Below are positions 1 through 64,000 of a stretch of DNA of 64,000 nucleotides, in pieces (position 1 is the first letter of the stretch; every line of letters begins with the position of its first letter). The position numbers were made by a program, and so were the translations under genes. The notes beneath the pieces are model-generated. The model had not been told where the DNA came from. It ran no database searches and worked only from the letters and a program-made list of their open reading frames with translations. The stretch is from Pardosa pseudoannulata (Eukaryota; Arthropoda; Arachnida; Araneae; Lycosidae), in NCBI GenBank assembly GCA_032207245.1, contig CM063502.1, positions 111,081,699 through 111,145,698 on the forward strand, written 5' to 3'.

Positions 1-3000
1 AAGAAAAATTATAATACATATTTAATAAATTATTTGCTATATATGAGGCCTCACAATGGAATAATTGGGATATCTTACACAATTAATATATTTTTAAGTT
101 TAAATTTTGTAGATTTTATATGCTATTCAAATATTTAAAAATGACCTCTTACAATGCAGGGATTAAAGTGGACCATTACCGTACTCCTAATTATATCAGG
201 AACACTATATTTTTACTTCTAGCGACTACCCTCCTCCATAAATTTTAACATCCAAAACTTAGAAAAATACCACTACTAAATATTACCTTTAACAAATATT
301 CTTATGATTGGCAGATTACAAAGCATATTAATACTGGGAAAAAAGAAATTTGAAAACCAAATACTCAAGATTACTAAATAAATATATAAAGTAGAGAGAC
401 AGAATGATTTAAAAAACATAACTCATGCTACTCAGAATAGAAATAAATCTGTTAAAATACCTTTTATCATATAGAAAAATATCAGAAATTTTACTTCCAT
501 AATTTAATTCAAAGTACTTTGTTTAATTCTATGCTCAATAACCACTGTTTGTCATTTTCAAACAATTTAAAATATAATCCCCATATTATAATTGCATATC
601 AGTTCTATTGAAAAAAAAATTAAACACTGAGAATAACTAACAGGATAACTGTGTAACATATTAAGTGTATATAGAAGAGAATTACATGTGTAAAGAGTAC
701 CATTATTAATAAATGAATAGTAGATTTTTTTAACTGACATGCAATGTTGGTAATATACAGAAATGTTGATTATTGCTTCAGAAAGTTACATTTAATATAC
801 ATTATAATATTTTAAAGAAAATATTTAATGACATCAATATTAAAAGATAACACTATACACCCATTTTGAACTCTACAAAGACAAATAACAGAAACAGAAC
901 TAAGATTCCACATTAATTCTACTACTCAAGAGAAAGATTAACTATTTGACTGACAATTAACATGCATATTAAGATTTCTGCATTGCATTTCATACATAAA
1001 AGAAACATCAAACTCAATAATTCAGTACAGAAAAAAAGTACAGCTTGAAATCAGGATGGCTACAAATTTAAAATCTATCAAAAATTAGCTTAAGTATACT
1101 TTTATAATTTTAAATATATAATGTATTAAAATATTTCTAATCAATAATTATCTATTTCTCATACTGGCATTCTATTGGAAACCCATTAATTCATGACACT
1201 CAAGAAAATATTCCCGAATTTGATATATTATTAGTTACTATATTCAATACAAAAAAGTCATGAGCCACTATAACTTAATACTAGAAATGCTATTTATATT
1301 TAACAGTTTCAGACAACTGTACTTAAGTTTAGTCACTTTAGAAAGATATAAAGAAACTGAAAAGCATTTTTTGCATTAGTTTACTTGTAAAAGAAATTAA
1401 CTGTACAGTTGAAAATGCTAGCATACTTCCTTATGGTTTTAATAGTAACTTTAAGAATGGTCAGCTATAAAAAAATGTCTTTAGTAACTAAATTCCATAA
1501 AATGTGATCCATCCTGAGTAAAAATGAAATATAAATGTTAAATGCATAATGAGTGCAATGATGATCTTAATGCTTATAAAATAGTAGTACATTATAATTA
1601 CTTTATCTTGAATATAATAGATTAAAATATGGTTTTTAACAAAGTGAATGCTTTATATAGTTTATAAAATATAAATTTAGCCTTTTTATGGATGTGTGCC
1701 CTAGATTTATGCAGTGTTTATGTTAGAAATAAGGAGGATATAAGCTATTATATTTCCCATATTTTTACAATAAATCTAATTTCAATAGATAGCCAAAAAT
1801 TGTTTATAAACTACAATTATTTTATCATGTTACTTTTGTAGCATTTAGAATCTTGATGAAGGAGTCAAAATTCAAATTATGGTATTACCAAAAAAAAAAA
1901 AAAAAAAAAATTCTGCAAATAAGTTAAGTAAAAAAATTCTGCAAATATATTTACATGAGATTAACTGAAACTTAAAAAGGTCAAAGTGCAGGAACTTTCG
2001 CTTCCATGAAGTAATAATGTGAACTTTAAATAGATATCAGAGACGTACAAAAATTAAAAACTAAATTACTTGAAATTAAAATTGTTTTAATACAAGTATA
2101 AAATATTATTAATGAATTATTTCCTACAAGGTATGAAACACTCTAAAGCCTCATATTATATGCAGGATTTCATACCATAAAATACATTCAGTTCGGTATG
2201 AATGAGATCTGTAAAATATACACTAGACTTTCCTTCATAATCATATGAGACCAAACTTTGACACTGCAGTAACTATATCCCTGTATGAGCCAACAAGTAA
2301 CAGACTATCAACTAACCATTTCTTCAATAGGATATTTAATGATTTGAGTATTTTTAAGACTGCAAGGTGGGTATTTGTTAAGGACGGATAAATATACAAA
2401 TTTTTACAAAAGAATGAATTTTTATATCTTTCTTTTCATAGATCATATTCACTGACTAGTTTTCAGTGATATGGACATATCGTGGACTTAAGTAGAAATA
2501 GTAAAAATTAAACACCAAACTGAATGCACACATAACACACATTCTCATATCATACCATAATTGTATCAATTGAATATTAGATAACAACATGATCACACAC
2601 TTTTTTCAAGATATAAAACATAAAACTGAAGTATATGCTAGAAAGATTGATGATTATTTTAACTATGCAGACTTTCTGCTTCATATCACCTAAAATAATT
2701 GGTTCAATGTAAAGTTTAAGTAACTGCATTACATTTAAATAAAAATGTTATGTAATAAATCTAATATGAAGAATTAAAAATAATTTACAATATTTATAAT
2801 ATAGATGAAAACTGAAGCCAGTATAATGTTTTTGTATTACAGCCAAAAATATATACATGATTTTATCAAACAGAAATAAGCATTTAAATAAGTTTGGTTT
2901 AAAAGACACAGCTCTTTGAAACAAAAACTACTTAATATTTTTCTACTTTTATAGTTATAAAGAAAATTTAAAGGACTACTTACTACTTTACTCAATGTTT

Positions 3001-5324
3001 TTTAAACATTTAATGTATATTAAATTCAAACAATACTGTGTATTAAATTAAACAGTCCTAAAATTCTTCTGAAAAAGATACTTTGATACAGTTATATTCA
3101 TTTGCAAAACTGCCAAGTTTAAGCATAAAACTTTCAATTTCAAAATACCTATCAAACAGCAATTACAATTATATACAACTGTGTCAGATTTACTTTTAGA
3201 ATGCTTGCCTCTCAGAATTTAAACTTTCCCCTTATATGCATTCAGAGGGAGAAAACTGGAAGCTTGGAGGTGTCTTTAAACAGTAAGTACATTAATAATA
3301 AGTACAAAGTATAAAATTAGCAAAAGGTTACAGAAATATAAATAAATTTTAATAATAAATTTTCTGCCAATTTAAAAAGTACAAAATATACCCAGCAAAA
3401 TTTACCAAATATAACTCATCAGCTATTTAACTCTATTATTATGTATTTTTAAAGTATAACTTAATGAGATCTGTTTTGAATTCAAACGTTTTTTAAATAG
3501 AGTAAATTAAAGGTTTACATCAATTAGGATAAGTTTTTAAAAATTTACCAGTACAAAGAAAAAAACTGTAAAATAATTTGAAAACTAAATAAGTCAAAAA
3601 ATAGTAAAACAGTTTTGAACATGCTAAATACATGATTCTGATAATAAATATAAAGTTTAAACACTATCTATAATGTTACATCACATGCCACATACTATTA
3701 TCGAAATTTTATCTGAATAGAACATTATCGCAAGCAAATAATTCTCTGTCCTATGACACTATTTGGCTCTCATTAAAAGTGCTCAGGTGAAACTTTAAAT
3801 ATTCAAATTAATATAAGCAAATATTTTTAAATAGAAATACAGTAAAAGAAGTTCCAATAACAAAATACATAATAGTTTTGAAGACATAACAATGCTATAA
3901 AAAAATCGTAAAAATTCAATAGAGCAAAAATAAATCATCAAACACACATGATTATGGCACACATATTTTTTTTAATAAGCATTCTCACATTAACTGAAAC
4001 CTGTGTCACACAATGATCTGATGAGTCAGTCATAGGACAGACTGAAGTAGACCATGATGAAAGAAACTCTTATCATGTAAAAATTTTGCTTATATAAACT
4101 CTTAAGAAATGGTCCTTATTGTGAAATTTAACTTTCAATGTAAAAGAAATTAATAACTCTTGTTCTAGAACAATATCATTTATGATTCAATGTATAAACA
4201 CTGATATGAAAATCTTATAAATTGTGTCTTTAACTAGCAGTGTATAAAAGACTAATACTGGTGAAACATTTTGACTTTGTCATGAGAGCCACATGTCATT
4301 AATTAAAAAGCAAATAGCTATATGAAAAATACTGATTGGTTTCAGTCTGATATGTTGCTCTCCTAATGAAAATTCAAGATATTAATGACAAAACAACAGA
4401 GACATCTGGCAGAGACACAAGCTATCATTGATATAAAAATTTCAAAGCTGCTATACTTCTATAATCCATGACATTGATCTACAATGAACTGGGACAAAAA
4501 CATACTTAAATAACACAAATTCTTTTCATAGTCTACTCATGATGACATCATTTATGATGAATTATTCCTTATAAAAGTTGTACAAAGTAATAACAAAAAT
4601 CATAAGGCTGTGGTGTACAGCAATAATTACAAAATATAATATATTTACAACTAAACACTTTCATACACATGTACACCTAAGTCAAAGCACCTGTCTCGCT
4701 AATGGCAGAAATGAATAATGCAGCAGGTAGAGGTTATAGGCACTCCACAATGAGCCGATTCTTCTCATATATTGAAAATCAAATGCTGGATACTCTGTTG
4801 CATCAGATGCCCTCCAAGCTCCACAAAATGTAGCACCATAGCTTAACAGCCTTCATGGAAGTCATGGATAGTGCAAATGTGATGCATACTTATTAACATC
4901 AATAGAGATTGCCTCTTTATGCTGTGTCCGAATAATAGATTAAAATATGTCTGTGTTAAAGATAACATTTAGAAAGTTGTTGGCAGCATGCCCTCATTTC
5001 AAATTGGCATAAAGTTGACGTCTGAATATTTCTCTTACTCATTCAATCATTATAAAAAAAAAAAAAAGAAAAGAAAAGAAAGAAAGAAAACTTCTCAATA
5101 TACACTATTCCACATCACACTTCTTGTAGCACATAAAACTTGATTTTGCAAACTGCCAACCAGCAATGAACATTACTGCTGGAATAATGGCACTCATCTA
5201 ACTTGAGCAACAACTCCACCAGACTTGCTGGCTGGACAACATAGACCACAAAGGTCCAATTATTGCCAGATAAGGCAGGTAGAGAAATCATAAATGATGG
5301 ATGGAATATGCTATGACAGTAGTA
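1..5324 (-). other. 3' UTR and downstream DNA of the Ptp69D-like gene
   Basis: No open frame or RNA gene is seen. The part next to the stop codon (about 4680-5324) is richer in G and C and less repetitive than the rest, as expected for transcribed 3' UTR. No AATAAA signal (TTTATT on the plus strand) was seen within about 1.3 kb after the stop, so the transcript end is not called. Purine-rich stretch at 5053-5090 and an A tract near 1891-1909. Confidence 0.4.
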
Positions 5325-63087
<57,763 letters not shown>

Positions 63088-63116
63088 CTAGAGAATATTT
63101 GGAGTTAGAAACATTT

Positions 63117-63400
63117 TCAAACAAGTGTTACATAAAGATACATACACATAAAACTCAAGATTTAATAAAATGAAAATATTCCAAGCACAAGAAACAGTAT
63201 AAATAATTTTAAAAGATTAAAATATATGTTCGGTAAGAAATAGCTCCGATTTTCAAACAAGTATTACATAAAGATAAACTTTAACACACATAAACTTTAA
63301 GATTTAATAAAATGAAAATATTCCAAGCACAAGAAACAGTATAAATAATTTTAAAAGATTCAAATATATGCTCGGTAAGAAAGAACTCCGACTTTAAAAG
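63117..63400. repeat. Tandem duplication of about 140 bp
   Basis: Two copies starting TTTCAAACAAGTRTTACATA (about 63115 and 63252), sharing AAAATGAAAATATTCCAAGC, ACAAGAAACAGTATAAATAA and CGGTAAGAAA. It starts about 30 nt from the acceptor of exon 1. Confidence 0.85.
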
Positions 63401-63565
63401 ATATGGGGACCTTTTAATTTCTTTTTCAAATTTTAAATATTACTGCAAACATTTGTAATTGTTTTTGAATTTAGAATTCACTTAAAAGCATATTCAGTAA
63501 TATATATATATTTAATATATTTAAATGTTCCTTTAATTTAAGTGTTTAAACTTAAAAAAATACCC

Positions 63566-63606
63566 TTATAACTATTCTAAGCAATTAATGCTTAGAATAG
63601 TTATAA
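63566..63606. repeat. 18-bp perfect inverted repeat
   Basis: TTATAACTATTCTAAGCA and its exact complement separated by 5 nt (63584-63588); after one mismatch the next two outer pairs also match. It could be a minimal MITE or a hairpin in the intron transcript. Confidence 0.75.
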
Positions 63607-64000
63607 TGGTTTTATTTTTGCTTCAATATTTTTTGGAGATTAGTTAAGGATTTTTTCTACGACAGTATGTGGATTTTCAAATATCTTTAAAAAAAGTTTA
63701 ATGAAATTTTTTACTGACACAGTAAAAGAAGTTTGATGTTTTCTTGTATATTTTTAAAAATAGAAAATAGATAAAAGCAACTTAAGGCTAGTGTCATACA
63801 CGGTTGCATTCTATGCATTATAGAAAACCTGTTTAAATTATTCAACACTTGTACTTTAAATGCAAAAAGTCCTTAGAATTTTTAATGCACGCGATTCAAG
63901 GAAACATATACACAGAGAGAAAAAGCCATTTAAAGTTTTTCATTTATTAATAAGTCCTTATAAAGGAAATAATATTTGAACTTTTGAAATACTTTTAAAA

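Larger units (their letters stand above)
63088..64000 (-). other. Intron upstream of visible exon 1 (continues beyond window)
   Basis: AT-rich, with a tandem duplication and a perfect hairpin listed separately. No further exon with a phase-1 donor was found before the window edge. Confidence 0.6.

Overview
The window looks like nuclear DNA of an arthropod, probably an arachnid. It is very AT-rich, its genes have many short exons and long introns, and it carries abundant tRNA-derived SINEs, Tc1/mariner relics, LTR-like repeats, MITE-like elements and TA microsatellites. The arachnid call is inference from this repeat style and was not tested by a search.

One host gene spans nearly the whole window on the minus strand. 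It is the 3' part of a receptor-type protein tyrosine phosphatase, most like insect Ptp69D, a neuronal axon-guidance receptor. I assembled 22 coding exons between 63087 and 5325 by joining GT-AG splice sites with compatible phases. They encode about 909 residues: a fibronectin type III domain, a membrane-proximal ectodomain, one transmembrane helix, a juxtamembrane segment, a first phosphatase domain (D1) with a complete HCSAGVGRTG loop, a second domain (D2) with a degenerate WPD loop, and a short tail. The signal peptide, Ig-like domains and promoter lie beyond position 64000.

Layout by region. Positions 1-5324 are the 3' UTR and downstream DNA. The last coding exon (5325-5408) is followed by a 9.1-kb intron holding an unexplained GC-rich island (about 6262-6506). 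Positions 14542-27346 hold the D2, D1, juxtamembrane and transmembrane exons with modest introns and few transposons; a foldback MITE at 24211-24417 is the main exception. From 28 kb to 62 kb the large introns between ectodomain exons are packed with repeats: a piggyBac-type MITE, two SINE families, LTR-like repeats, a 5'-truncated LINE tail with target-site duplication, a near-complete Tc1 element with an open transposase frame, an internally deleted Tc1/mariner relative inserted in a tandem repeat, minisatellites and long TA arrays.

I found no evidence of a previously undescribed multi-gene system. The most informative observations are the exon-by-exon match between D1 and D2, the non-standard WPD loops in both domains, the Tc1 transposase with E in place of the second catalytic D, and LTR-like repeats bordered on both sides by mirror-image TA/TG microsatellites.
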